Source of the DNA: Sphingopyxis sp. OAS728
GTDB lineage: Bacteria > Pseudomonadota > Alphaproteobacteria > Sphingomonadales > Sphingomonadaceae
Direction: 5' to 3'
Length of the DNA: 64,000 nt
Assembly: GCF_014873485.1 (NCBI RefSeq)
Contig: NZ_JADBDT010000001.1
Coordinates: 2,170,001-2,234,000, forward strand
Positions 47,592 through 59,721 of the stretch are shown one piece after another. Numbering within the stretch: position 1 is the stretch's first letter; each line of letters opens with the position of its first letter. The translations under genes were made by a program, and so were the position numbers. The notes beneath the pieces were generated by a model. The model had not been told where the DNA came from. It saw only the letters and a program-made list of their open reading frames with translations, and made no database searches.

Positions 47592-48464
47592 TCAGCTGCT
47601 CTTGGCGAGCGCATAATCCTGCGTACCGCGCGTGATCACCACATCGTCCGGCAGGAAATCGGCGATCGGGATCGGCGGCAGCGCAGCGTTTTTTGCGTAG
47701 AGCGGCGCGAAATCAGTGTTCACCGTCGTATCGAGCAGCTGTTCGAGGCTTTCGATGACGAAATAATTCTGCTGGAAATCGTCGATCCGGTAATCGGTGC
47801 GCATCACGCGCGCGAGGTCGAAGCCGATGCGGTTCGGGCTGTCCGAATCGAGCGCGAAGACGCTTTCTGCAAAGGACGAAACGATGCCCGCGCCATAGAT
47901 GCGCAGGCCGCCCGCCTCGCGGATCAGGCCGAATTCAACGGTGTACCAATAGAGCCGCGCTAGCTGTTTGAGCGCGTCGAACTTCAGGCTGCGCAGGCCG
48001 CCTTCGCCATATGCCACCATATAATCGGCGAACACCGGGTCGGCGAGCATCGGGACATGGCCGAAGACGTCATGGAAGACGTCGGGTTCCTGCAGGTAAT
48101 CGAGCTGTTCGGGGGTACGGATGAAATTGCCCGCGGGGAAACGCCGGTTCGCAAGATGATCGAAAAACACGTCGTCGGGAACGAGCCCCGGCACGGCAAT
48201 CACCTGCCACCCCGTCGCGGCCATCAGGCGTGCGTTGAGTTCGCGATAATCGGGAATGCCGGGCTTTTCGAGGCGCAGCACGTCGATCCCGCGCAGAAAG
48301 GCGTCGGCGGCGCGGCCGGGGAGCATGTCGGATTGGCGCGCGAAGAGGCGGTCCCACATCGCATGCTCGTCGGCGGTGAAGGCGTCCCAATTTTGCGAAA
48401 TCGTCCAGTCGGCCGCGGCGCCGGGCGGCGGCGTGTCATGGACGTGGGTAAACTGGCTTTCCAT
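47592..48464 (-). CDS. phhA: phenylalanine 4-monooxygenase
   Basis: A 290-residue bacterial phenylalanine hydroxylase. Iron ligands are H131 and H136 in VFHDVFGHVPML and E177 in LYWYTVEFGL. It has the pterin-site residues of the family in FIRTPEQLDYLQEPD. It converts phenylalanine to tyrosine using a tetrahydropterin and oxygen. No pterin-carbinolamine dehydratase (phhB) is adjacent, but folB and a FolM-like reductase lie in this window. The neighbouring modC is on the same strand, downstream in the opposite sense of travel. Confidence 0.96.
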   Translation of the reverse strand: MESQFTHVHDTPPPGAAADWTISQNWDAFTADEHAMWDRLFARQSDMLPGRAADAFLRGIDVLRLEKPGIPDYRELNARLMAATGWQVIAVPGLVPDDVFFDHLANRRFPAGNFIRTPEQLDYLQEPDVFHDVFGHVPMLADPVFADYMVAYGEGGLRSLKFDALKQLARLYWYTVEFGLIREAGGLRIYGAGIVSSFAESVFALDSDSPNRIGFDLARVMRTDYRIDDFQQNYFVIESLEQLLDTTVNTDFAPLYAKNAALPPIPIADFLPDDVVITRGTQDYALAKSS

Positions 48465-48503
48465 GGGACTGCTTCTATCATCAAAATGGTTTCAAGTGAA
48501 ACT

Positions 48504-49124
48504 TTATTCGCCGATCGCCACCACCTGCGTCGCAAGCCGGTCGACCTCGGCGCGGTCGTGGCTGACGTAGAGGATCGGCAGTTCGAGCTCGTCGCGAATC
48601 CGTTCGATCACCGTCATGATATCACCGCGCCGCGCGGCGTCGAGCGATGACAAGGGTTCGTCCATCAGCAGGATTTCGGGACCCGCGAGCAAGGCGCGAC
48701 CGATCGCGACGCGCTGTGCCTCACCGCCCGACAGGCTCTGCGGCCAACGGCCGAGCAGGTCGCCGATGCCGAGGAATTGCACCGCCTCGTCGAGACCCAT
48801 CCAGCGGTTCGCGGGATGGGCGAGATCATGACCATAGGTGAGGTTCGCGCGCACGCGCCGGTGCGGAAACAGCCGGCCGTCCTGAAAGACATAGCCGACG
48901 CGGCGCGCCTCGGGCGGCAGGTCGATCGCGCCGTCGAACAGGGTTCGATCGCCGATGCGGATGTGGCCGCGATCGGGTTTGAGCAGCCCGGCGACCATAT
49001 TGAGGATGCTCGTCTTTCCCGCGCCCGACGGGCCGAACAGCGCGGTCAGCCCCGGCCCGGCGGAGAAACGCGCGGCGATGGTGCGCTCACCGAGACGGCG
49101 GGTGACGTGGATATCAATCGCCAT
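48504..49124 (-). CDS. modC: molybdate ABC transporter ATP-binding protein, short form
   Basis: From ATG 49124, with GGAGGG seven bases upstream, the protein has 206 residues. Walker A GPSGAGKT (31-38), Q-loop in VFQDGRLFPH, signature LSGGEAQR and Walker B ILLMDEP are all intact. ModC normally has about 350 residues with a C-terminal TOBE (MOP) domain that binds molybdate; here that domain is absent, so regulation by cytoplasmic molybdate is probably missing. The start overlaps the modB end. Confidence 0.88.
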   Translation of the reverse strand: MAIDIHVTRRLGERTIAARFSAGPGLTALFGPSGAGKTSILNMVAGLLKPDRGHIRIGDRTLFDGAIDLPPEARRVGYVFQDGRLFPHRRVRANLTYGHDLAHPANRWMGLDEAVQFLGIGDLLGRWPQSLSGGEAQRVAIGRALLAGPEILLMDEPLSSLDAARRGDIMTVIERIRDELELPILYVSHDRAEVDRLATQVVAIGE

Positions 49125-49809
49125 GCCGCACCCTCCCGCCATGGGTACGACGCACCAGATATTCGGACAGGACGAGCGCGCCGAGCGAGAGCGCGACCGA
49201 GAGCAGCGCGAGGCGCGTCACCATCGCCTCGCCCCCCGGCACCTGCAGCGCCGAATAGATGGCGAGCGGCAGCGTGCGCGTCTCGCCGGGAATGTTCGAT
49301 ACGAAGGTGATCGTCGCGCCAAACTCGCCGATCGAGCGCGCGAAGCCGAGGACGAGCGCCGCGAGCACGCCGGGCAGCGCAAGCGGCAGGCTGATCGTCC
49401 AGAAGCTGTGCCAGGGCGTCGCGCCGAGCGTGCGCGCCGCGCCCTCGAGCCGCCGGTCGATTCCCTCGATCGACAGCCGCATCGCGCGCACCATCAGCGG
49501 CAGCGCCATGATCGCGGCGGCGAGCGCGGCTCCGGTCCAGCGGAACATCAGCGTCACACCGAACCAACTTTCGAGCCAGCGCCCAATCGGGCCGAACGGA
49601 CCAAAGGCGATGAGCAGGAGCCAGCCGGTGACGACAGGCGGCAGGACGAGCGGCAGGTGGACGAGCGCATCGAGCACGACGCGCCCGGGGAAACGATAAC
49701 GCGCGAGAAGCCAGGCGAGCGCGAAGGCGATGGGAAGCGTGGCAAGCACCGCGACGCCGCCGACCTTCAGCGACAGCGCGACGATCCCCCACTCCTCGGG
49801 TGACAGCAT
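49114..49809 (-). CDS. modB: molybdate ABC transporter permease
   Basis: A 231-residue permease with about five to six membrane helices. The ABC-coupling (EAA) loop is in GAARTLGATPWHSFWTISLPLALPGVLAALVLG (key residues Gly-Ala and the Gly near its centre). ARSIGEFGATITFVSNIPGET is the characteristic ModB segment. The ATG at 49809 overlaps the modA stop (TGATG), and its 3' end overlaps modC, so modABC is a fully coupled operon. Confidence 0.93.
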   Translation of the reverse strand: MLSPEEWGIVALSLKVGGVAVLATLPIAFALAWLLARYRFPGRVVLDALVHLPLVLPPVVTGWLLLIAFGPFGPIGRWLESWFGVTLMFRWTGAALAAAIMALPLMVRAMRLSIEGIDRRLEGAARTLGATPWHSFWTISLPLALPGVLAALVLGFARSIGEFGATITFVSNIPGETRTLPLAIYSALQVPGGEAMVTRLALLSVALSLGALVLSEYLVRRTHGGRVRHGD

Positions 49810-50573
49810 CAAGGCGCCGAGAAGCCGTGGCGCACGAAGATCGCGCGGCCCTGCTTCGACAGGAGGAAGGCACGGAAGCCCGCCGCATCCCTGTGCCGCG
49901 AAGCCTTCAGCAGTGCGACGGGATAGCGTATCGGCGGGTGGCTGGCGGCAGGAAAGGTGCCCACGACGCGCACCGCTTTCGACGCGCGCGCGTCGGTCGC
50001 ATAGACGATGCCGAGCGGCGCGGCGCCGCGTTCGACGAGCGCCATCGCAGCGCGGACATTTTCTGCCGGAGCGACCTTGGCAGCGACGCCGACCCAGACG
50101 CCGAGATGCGTGAGCGCGGCCTTGGCATATTTGCCCGCGGGCACGGCGTCGGGATCGGCGAGTGCGAGGCGGCCCGCGCCGAGCGCCTTGGCGAGCGCGA
50201 ACCCGCGTGCCGGGGTCAGGCGGACCTTGCTCGAAGTCGGCGCGATCAGCACAAGGCGGTTGCCGAGCAAGGTGGTGCGCGTGCCGGCGCGGAGCAGGCC
50301 CGCTTTTGCCACCGCGTCCATCCATTCCTCGTCAGCCGACAGGAAAAGATCGGCGGGCGCGCCCGCGATCGCCTGCCGCGCCAGAGCCGACGAAGCGGCG
50401 AAAGAGAGCACGGGTTTGGCGTGACCCTTTGCCGCCCAAGCATTGGCCGCCTCGGTCAGCGACTCCTGCAGGCTGGCCGCCGCGAGCACCACCGGGCCGC
50501 GCTCCTGCGCCGTCGCGACGGGCGCAAGGAGAATCGCCAGCAGCAGGGCGAGCAGGTGAAGGGCGCGAGCCAT
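49809..50573 (-). CDS. modA: molybdate ABC transporter substrate-binding protein
   Basis: From ATG 50573 the protein has 254 residues with a signal peptide (MARALHLLALLLAILLAPVATAQ). The mature protein is a type II periplasmic binding protein with VLAAASLQESLTEAANAWAA and SFAASSALARQAIAGAPADL, the two Ser-containing loops that hold the molybdate anion, and PDAVPAGKYAKAAL. It captures molybdate or tungstate in the periplasm. It starts 7 bp after the PepSY gene's stop, which puts the mod genes in the same run as a TonB receptor. Confidence 0.93.
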   Translation of the reverse strand: MARALHLLALLLAILLAPVATAQERGPVVLAAASLQESLTEAANAWAAKGHAKPVLSFAASSALARQAIAGAPADLFLSADEEWMDAVAKAGLLRAGTRTTLLGNRLVLIAPTSSKVRLTPARGFALAKALGAGRLALADPDAVPAGKYAKAALTHLGVWVGVAAKVAPAENVRAAMALVERGAAPLGIVYATDARASKAVRVVGTFPAASHPPIRYPVALLKASRHRDAAGFRAFLLSKQGRAIFVRHGFSAP

Positions 50574-50580
50574 ATGCAAC

Positions 50581-51933
50581 CTATAGGCGCGCGCGGGCCG
50601 TTGTCGCAACGCCAAGCCAGCGCGCGGTGCGCGGCAGGCGCGGGATGATGAGGCGCTCGACGATCCAGAGGAGGATCAGCGAGGCGGCGAGCAAAGGAAG
50701 AAACGCCGCGAGGATCAGGATCAGCGCAGCGACACCCTTGAGCTTCGCCGGATCGCGCGGCTGCGACGGCGCCCCGAGCGCGTCGTCGGGCTTGCGGCGG
50801 CGCCACATCAGGAAGCCCGATATCGCGAGCGTGAACAGCGCGAGCGCGGTTGCGACGCCGATCAGCTGGTTGGCAAAGCCGAAGAGCTGCCCCTCATGCC
50901 ACGCGATGCCATAACCGACTGCGCGGTCGATCGCATGTTTCTCGGCAAAGCCGCTGCGCGCGATTTCGAGGCTGGTTTCGGGATCGTAGCTGACCTTGCG
51001 CACCAGCGGCCGGTTTTGGGTGAGCGTGGTCAGCGTCCAGACATTGCCGTTCGGCGGACCGAAGGCGTTGGGCGCGCCGGGCGGCTGGATGATCGCGGGC
51101 GCAGGCATATGTTCGCTGCGGGCGCGGAGCAGGATATAGTCGAGGCGCGCACGCGGCGGCGGCCCCGCGGGCTGCGCCGCCGCCATCGCGTGATGATCGT
51201 GCGCGGCATGCGGGTCGGCGCCGCCCTTCCAGTCCTGCACGCCCGACACCCAGCCCATCTCGGCGCGGACGGTGCGAAGCCCGCTCGCCCAGACCTCGGT
51301 CCATGGCAACGCCGTGAAGAGCAGGACCAGCGCGAGGCCCGACACCCAGAAGCCCGTCACCACGTGGAGATCGCGCAGCGCGGTGCGGCCGCCGAGCGAC
51401 AGGCGCGGCCAAACGACGCCCGCCGCCCCGCGTCCGCGCGGCCACCAGAGATAGAGGCCGGTCAGCATCATCACGATCGCCCAGCTCGCGGCGAGTTCGA
51501 CGAGCAGGCGGCCGGTGCGGCCGATCAGGAGCGTGCCGTGGATGCGCGAGAGCCAGGCGGAGATGCGCTGGTCGGGATCGGCTGAGCCGATCACGCGGCC
51601 CTGCGGCGACACGGCGACATCGCGCATGGCGCCGCCCGGCAGGCCGATATGGATCACCGCGGCATCGCCCGGCGCTTCGGGAATGCGGTAGTAGTGGAAG
51701 CTCGCGCCGGGGTTGGCGGCGAGCGCGGCGGCGACCTGCGCATCGGCGTCGACCGCGCCTGCCGTCGGGAGGTCGCGCCATGCGCGCTCCTCCCACCGGT
51801 CGATCTCAGGCTTGAACAGATAGGCGGCGCCCGTTGCCGAGAGCAGAAGCACGAAGGGGATGACGAACAGCCCGGCATAGAAATGCCAGCGCCAGATCGT
51901 GCGATAGAGCGGAACCCGGTTGATGTCGGTCAT
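50581..51933 (-). CDS. PepSY-associated membrane protein (PiuB-like)
   Basis: A 450-residue protein with four PepSY-associated transmembrane helices (first about 17-40, the last pair after 345) and large periplasmic loops. It opens RTIWRWHFYAGLFVIPFVLL, a typical motif of the family, and has VTGFWVSGLALVLLF. A His-rich loop (HAAHDHH) is a likely metal site. Such proteins (PiuB, FoxB) are encoded beside TonB receptors and are thought to reduce or process iron and copper ligands at the inner membrane. Starts 11 bp after the TonB receptor gene. Confidence 0.87.
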   Translation of the reverse strand: MTDINRVPLYRTIWRWHFYAGLFVIPFVLLLSATGAAYLFKPEIDRWEERAWRDLPTAGAVDADAQVAAALAANPGASFHYYRIPEAPGDAAVIHIGLPGGAMRDVAVSPQGRVIGSADPDQRISAWLSRIHGTLLIGRTGRLLVELAASWAIVMMLTGLYLWWPRGRGAAGVVWPRLSLGGRTALRDLHVVTGFWVSGLALVLLFTALPWTEVWASGLRTVRAEMGWVSGVQDWKGGADPHAAHDHHAMAAAQPAGPPPRARLDYILLRARSEHMPAPAIIQPPGAPNAFGPPNGNVWTLTTLTQNRPLVRKVSYDPETSLEIARSGFAEKHAIDRAVGYGIAWHEGQLFGFANQLIGVATALALFTLAISGFLMWRRRKPDDALGAPSQPRDPAKLKGVAALILILAAFLPLLAASLILLWIVERLIIPRLPRTARWLGVATTARARL

Positions 51934-51944
51934 CCCCTGCCCTC

Positions 51945-53954
51945 CTAGAACCGCGCGCGAATGCCGGCGGAGACCGCGCGGCGTTCGACCGGATAATAGA
52001 TCGCCGACGTCGGCGTAACGGTAATTGCGGCGCTGATATCGCCGATCGCTTTCTTGCCGGTGATGTTGCGAAAGTCGACGAAGGCATCGATGCCGTTCCT
52101 AATCGTCGCGCCGCCGGTGATGCCGATCAGCGCATAGCCGGGGGTCCGGACCTGATTGCGATAGTCGGCGAAGGGTCCGTCGGGGATCCATTCGAGGTTC
52201 GGCGCGATATGGAGCGCGTCGGTGCCGAGGCGGAGTTCGGCGCGATAGACATGCGTCGGGACAACCGGCAGGCGATTGTCGCCGAACTGGGCGTCATCGC
52301 GGAAGCGGAAGTCGCTGTAGGTGTAGACTTGCCGCAGGCGCAGCCAGCCGGTGGGCGTGAGGTCGAGCCCCGCTTCGACGCCTTGGTGTAGCGTTCTGTC
52401 GGCGTTGAAGGTTGCCGCCGGAATATTGCTGTTCGTCGTGAACTGGAGCAATTCGCCCTTCAGTGTCGAGCGGTAGAAGGCGAAATCCCAGTTCGCAAAA
52501 CCGCGCTTGCCGCGCGTGCCGATCTCGGCGGTCCAGGCGCGTTGCGGGCGGATGTCCGAAACCACAGTGCTCGTCGGCGGGGTGCCGATCGTCTGGAACA
52601 CTTCGCCGAAGCCCGGAAATTCGGCCGAACGGCTGTAATTGGCGAAGAGCTGGATATCGGCGGCGGGTTCGAACAGCAGGCCGAATTTGGGCGAGAAGGC
52701 GTCGAAGTCGATCCGGCCGTCGGTCGCGGGGGTGCTCGAAAAATTGACCGTCCGCTTGCGCCAGCCATCGGCATAGACGCCGCCCGCGATCAGGGTGAGC
52801 GCCTCGACCGACCGCACTCGCACCTCGCTATAAAGCGTCGCGGTCTGCGCCTTCTGGTCGGCGTCGAAGGTCAGCGCGCCGCGGCGCCCGCCATTGTTCA
52901 CGAACTGGCGCGCGTCGGTGGTGCCGCGGCGGATTTCACCGCCGAAGGTGACCTCGATCGGGCCGGTCGCATAGTCGGCGCGGAAGAAGGTGCCGACATC
53001 GACCGATTTCTGATCGATGAGCTGGAAGATCGGGTGATGGAGCGACTTGGCGTTGACGAAGCCGCCGACCTCGAGCCGTAAAGCGCCCCAGTCGAAGGTC
53101 GTGCGGTTCTGGAGGCGCAGCGAGTCGATGTCGCGTCCCTGATCGCCGGCGACCGCGCCGACGTTGGCGTTGCGCGGGGTCGAAAGCGCCTCGGCCCGCG
53201 TCAGCGCGCCGGGGAGTTGCTGATTGATGTTGTTGATGCTCGCATAGAAGCGCGTGCTCACGACATCGCTGAGCTTCAGCCCGACATTGCCCTGGAAGCG
53301 CAGGCTGCGGCGTTTTGCATGGTTGCGGTCGCCGTCCGAACGGTCGGCGCTGATCGCCCCCCACGCATCGACCCGATCGCTCGCGACGCCCGCCGAGACG
53401 AGACCGCGCGCGCTGTCGAAGCTGCCCAGGTCGGCCCGCAGGTAGATGCCCTGCGCCGTACGCCCGGTCGGGGTCACCCCGTTGATCGCGCCGCCCAATG
53501 TGCCCGATCCGAAGCGCAGCGCATTGGCGCCGCGCCAGACTTCGAGATGGTCGAAAAAGATCGGCTCGAGCTCCTGGAAATCGCCATTGTCGTCGGCGAG
53601 ATTGATCGGAACCCCGTCCTGCAGCAGCGTCAGCCCGCGCATATGAAAGCCGCGCGAGAGGCCCGAGCCGCGGATCGAGAGGCGGACCTCCTGCCCATAA
53701 CGCGGCTGGAGATAGACGCCGGGAGAGAAGGCGAGCGTGTCGCGCAGGCTCACGACCGATTTGTCGGCATAATCTTCATAGGAGACGATATCGGTGCCGC
53801 CGGGCGTTTGCGCGGCGCGCGCTTCGGCGGCGTCGGTGGCGGTGGGTGCGGTGACGATGATGGTCGAATCACCCTCTTCGGCATGGGCCGGAGCGGCGAC
53901 AAGGCAGGTCGCAAGCGCCAGCAACGGCGCCGCCCCATGGATACGGGTTTTCAT
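51945..53954 (-). CDS. TonB-dependent outer-membrane receptor
   Basis: From ATG 53954, with GAAGGA upstream, the protein has 669 residues. It has a signal peptide (cleavage near AHAEEG), a TonB-box-like IIVTAP, a plug domain (about 60-165, SLRDTLAFSPGVYLQPRYGQ, IRGSGLSRGFHMRGL) and a 22-strand barrel ending in RRAVSAGIRARF, with the usual terminal Phe. The substrate cannot be read from sequence, but the operon contains DUF2946, PepSY and modABC, suggesting a metal, possibly a copper, iron or molybdenum complex. Confidence 0.93.
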   Translation of the reverse strand: MKTRIHGAAPLLALATCLVAAPAHAEEGDSTIIVTAPTATDAAEARAAQTPGGTDIVSYEDYADKSVVSLRDTLAFSPGVYLQPRYGQEVRLSIRGSGLSRGFHMRGLTLLQDGVPINLADDNGDFQELEPIFFDHLEVWRGANALRFGSGTLGGAINGVTPTGRTAQGIYLRADLGSFDSARGLVSAGVASDRVDAWGAISADRSDGDRNHAKRRSLRFQGNVGLKLSDVVSTRFYASINNINQQLPGALTRAEALSTPRNANVGAVAGDQGRDIDSLRLQNRTTFDWGALRLEVGGFVNAKSLHHPIFQLIDQKSVDVGTFFRADYATGPIEVTFGGEIRRGTTDARQFVNNGGRRGALTFDADQKAQTATLYSEVRVRSVEALTLIAGGVYADGWRKRTVNFSSTPATDGRIDFDAFSPKFGLLFEPAADIQLFANYSRSAEFPGFGEVFQTIGTPPTSTVVSDIRPQRAWTAEIGTRGKRGFANWDFAFYRSTLKGELLQFTTNSNIPAATFNADRTLHQGVEAGLDLTPTGWLRLRQVYTYSDFRFRDDAQFGDNRLPVVPTHVYRAELRLGTDALHIAPNLEWIPDGPFADYRNQVRTPGYALIGITGGATIRNGIDAFVDFRNITGKKAIGDISAAITVTPTSAIYYPVERRAVSAGIRARF

Positions 53955-54023
53955 GTTTTTTCCTTCACTGAATGCAGTCACGGGCCGCGCCGCGCGAAAG
54001 CGCGGGCAGCCGGTCGGTCTGGA

Positions 54024-54416
54024 TCAGGCGAAGGCGGGTGGTCCGGTACTCGGCGGCAGCGGCGAGGCGATGCCCGGCGCATAGCCGAGCGAGCGGACCG
54101 CGACCGGGACGGGCTCGACCGCCATCGGCGCGGCGACGAGGATGGGCAGGTCGGGGACGATCGGCGCATTGGCGAGCGCGCCCCATGGGCAATGCTGCTG
54201 CGCTTCGCCGGCGTTGTGATCGCCGGCCTTTTCGAGCGGAATCGTCATCGTACCGCCGGGGTTGGCGGGATCCGAACAGATGCGAACGGTGATCGACCCG
54301 CCGGCATTGCTTTCGATCATCCAGCCCGGCGCGACGAGCACGCGCGCGGCGAGCGCGAGGAGCAGCGGCACGAGCAGCAATATGCCCGGACGGCGAAAGG
54401 CGGCGAGGATGCCCAC
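54024..54416 (-). CDS. DUF2946-like exported protein
   Basis: From GTG 54416 the protein has 130 residues. An N-terminal hydrophobic segment (about 10-30) anchors or exports it, and the Cys-containing VRICSD and HCPWGALAN motifs fit DUF2946, a family repeatedly found upstream of copper- or iron-linked TonB receptors. The Cys and His residues suggest metal binding. It is the first gene of the six-gene DUF2946-TonB receptor-PepSY-modABC run. The AAGG site about 8 bases before the GTG supports the start. Confidence 0.7.
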   Translation of the reverse strand: MGILAAFRRPGILLLVPLLLALAARVLVAPGWMIESNAGGSITVRICSDPANPGGTMTIPLEKAGDHNAGEAQQHCPWGALANAPIVPDLPILVAAPMAVEPVPVAVRSLGYAPGIASPLPPSTGPPAFA

Positions 54417-54481
54417 GGGCCGCGCCTTATGGCGCGGGCACGATGCTGGCAAGCGGACAGATTGCCCTATTCCGCCCCAAG

Positions 54482-55651
54482 CTATTCCGCCGGCGTCTCG
54501 TCGGTCTTCTTGCCCGTGCGCGTCCAAGGATAGAGGAACTGGCCCCAATAGCTGCGCGGCACATCTTCGGGGATGCCGTAATTTTCGGGCCAGCGGTCCT
54601 TCGGCAAATGGAAGGTGCCGAACATCTTGTCGATCCACGGGAAATGGATCGCGAAATTGACGTCGAACGCCTCGCGCTCGAGCCCATGGTGCCAGTGATG
54701 GAAGCGCGGGGTCGCGATCCAGTGGCCGAGCCGGTTGAAATTGCCCCCGACATTGGCGTGGAGCAGTGACGACCAGACATAGACGAAGCCGATATAGGCC
54801 TGCATCACCGATGGCGCGAAGCCCAACGTGAAGAGCGGCAGCGAGGTGATCGAGCGGAGCAGGATGATCTCGACGAAATGCATCCGCGACCCCGCGAGCC
54901 AGTCCATCGACTTCGCGCTGTGGTGCACCGCATGGAAGCCCCAGAGGAAGGGGTAGCGGTGGAAGGTGCGGTGGAAGAAATATTGCGCCATGTCCGACGC
55001 AACGAGCACGATGGCGAACTGGACGATCCACGGCAGTGACGCGACCCCGGCGCGGAACGTTTCCCAATTGCTCGTATTCTCGTTGATAATCGTGGAGGGT
55101 GCGAGCGCGAGGAAGCCCAGCACCTGCACGAACATCGTGCTGACCAGATAATAGAAAAGATCCTCGCGCCATTCGGTGCGGAACAGCCGCTGTGTCCGCC
55201 GGTGCGGGAAGGCACGTTCGAGCGGCGCGAACATGAAGCCGGTGACGAGCAGGTTCACGACGAAAAAGTCGAGCCCGAAGAAGATGCCCCAGTCGCGCGT
55301 TTCCTGCGGCTGGACGTTCGATCCGCCGACGAGAATCGCGGCGAGACCGATCATCAGCGCGGTGAGGCCAAGCACTTTGCGTGGTCGCAGCAGCAGGCTG
55401 AGCAGTGACAGGCCGTAGCTGATCAATAGCGTCGCGTGGACGACGCCGCGGAAACCGCCCCAATTCTTGATGATCTCGAGTTCGGGGGTCGCGAACCAGT
55501 CGGGGAAGCGCAGCGCGATCACCATGAAGAAACCGGCGATAGCAAAGAGCAGCCCGAAAAAGCCCGACAGCCAACCGCTGCCGAACCGCCGCACCTCGGT
55601 GTGCGATTCGAGGTCGCGCATCAGGTTCTGAAGATAATCACGCTTTGCCAT
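54482..55651 (-). CDS. sterol desaturase/fatty acid hydroxylase family protein
   Basis: A 389-residue membrane protein with about eight hydrophobic segments. Three histidine clusters that hold the diiron centre are visible: HRTFH, HAVHH and RFHHWHH. This matches the fatty-acid hydroxylase/sterol desaturase superfamily. Substrates in bacteria include sterols, carotenoids and lipid acyl chains; none can be chosen here. It precedes the DUF2946 operon with 65 bp between them and may or may not be part of it. Confidence 0.87.
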   Translation of the reverse strand: MAKRDYLQNLMRDLESHTEVRRFGSGWLSGFFGLLFAIAGFFMVIALRFPDWFATPELEIIKNWGGFRGVVHATLLISYGLSLLSLLLRPRKVLGLTALMIGLAAILVGGSNVQPQETRDWGIFFGLDFFVVNLLVTGFMFAPLERAFPHRRTQRLFRTEWREDLFYYLVSTMFVQVLGFLALAPSTIINENTSNWETFRAGVASLPWIVQFAIVLVASDMAQYFFHRTFHRYPFLWGFHAVHHSAKSMDWLAGSRMHFVEIILLRSITSLPLFTLGFAPSVMQAYIGFVYVWSSLLHANVGGNFNRLGHWIATPRFHHWHHGLEREAFDVNFAIHFPWIDKMFGTFHLPKDRWPENYGIPEDVPRSYWGQFLYPWTRTGKKTDETPAE

Positions 55652-55726
55652 GTGGCCCCCTCACAGCATTTTCGCCGCGCCGTCTGTGACGGCGCGCACG
55701 GGTCATTATCACGCTTACCCAATCTT

Positions 55727-55799
55727 CGTCATGCCGGACTTGATCCGGCATCCATTTCTGCCCCGGCGTCATGGACCCCGGATCAAGTCCGGGGTGACG
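55727..55799. repeat. REP-like tandem hairpins
   Basis: Two palindromic units face each other: stem 55732-55738/55744-55750 (TGCCGGA, loop CTTGA) and stem 55775-55782/55788-55795 (ACCCCGGA, loop TCAAG). Together they make an inverted pair of the CCGGACTTGATCCGG type that is very common between genes in sphingomonads. The element lies between the ligA 3' end and the sterol desaturase gene start and may stabilise mRNA 3' ends or act as a terminator. Confidence 0.85.
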
Positions 55800-55811
55800 A
55801 AGGGGGAAGCC

Positions 55812-59058
<3,247 letters not shown>

Positions 59059-59061
59059 GGC

Positions 59062-59721
59062 TCAAGCCCGTTCCATCGCGAGCGTTTCGGTTGCGGGGAT
59101 TTTCACCCCTTCCATGGCATGCTCGGCATAGGGACCGGCGGGGTCGACCCAATGGAGGAACAGATGCGCCGACCAGCGATTGGGGTTCGGCATCGTCCGT
59201 CCGTGCAGACGGTGGACGCCCTGATAAAGCACCGCGTCGCCGGGCAGCATCGGCACCGAACCATAGGCTTCGTCGCCGAAATCCGGATCGGCGCGCTCGC
59301 GCGGGGTTTCGATATGCTGCGACCCGACCTCGAGCGGCCAGGCCTTGTCGTCGCTCGCCGCGAGCAGCAGCGACAGGCTGTGCTCGCACGCGTAGCGATC
59401 CGAATGGACGTGGCAAACATCGCCCGCGCGGTACATGCGGAAATAGCAGTAGGATGGCTTGAGTTCGGTACCGACGAGCGCACCGACCGCCGGAGTCATG
59501 CCCCAGAGAAAGGTCGAAAGCGGCAGATAATGGCGGCCATAAACCTCGACCGCTTCATTCGCGAGCAACGCATGTTTGCGTTTCAGCTTGTCGAACGACA
59601 CGCCGCCGCGCATCAAATCGCCCTTCATCATGCCGAGCAATGCGTGCGTGACGTCGGTCGGAACAAAGCCGGGGAGCGCGAGATAGCCTTGCTCGCGATA
59701 AAGTTGCGCATTCTCGGTCAT
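59062..59721 (-). CDS. 2-oxoglutarate/Fe(II)-dependent oxygenase-like protein
   Basis: From ATG 59721 the protein has 219 residues. The fold and motifs are those of 2OG-Fe(II) oxygenases: CHVHSDRYACEHSL (HxD facial-triad part) and a distal histidine in GVHRLHGRTMPNPNRWSAHL, where the Arg would bind 2-oxoglutarate. The family assignment (prolyl-hydroxylase/phytanoyl-like) is moderately sure; the substrate is unknown. The start overlaps the recN stop by ATGA. Its upstream in-frame extension lies inside recN and is rejected. Confidence 0.75.
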   Translation of the reverse strand: MTENAQLYREQGYLALPGFVPTDVTHALLGMMKGDLMRGGVSFDKLKRKHALLANEAVEVYGRHYLPLSTFLWGMTPAVGALVGTELKPSYCYFRMYRAGDVCHVHSDRYACEHSLSLLLAASDDKAWPLEVGSQHIETPRERADPDFGDEAYGSVPMLPGDAVLYQGVHRLHGRTMPNPNRWSAHLFLHWVDPAGPYAEHAMEGVKIPATETLAMERA

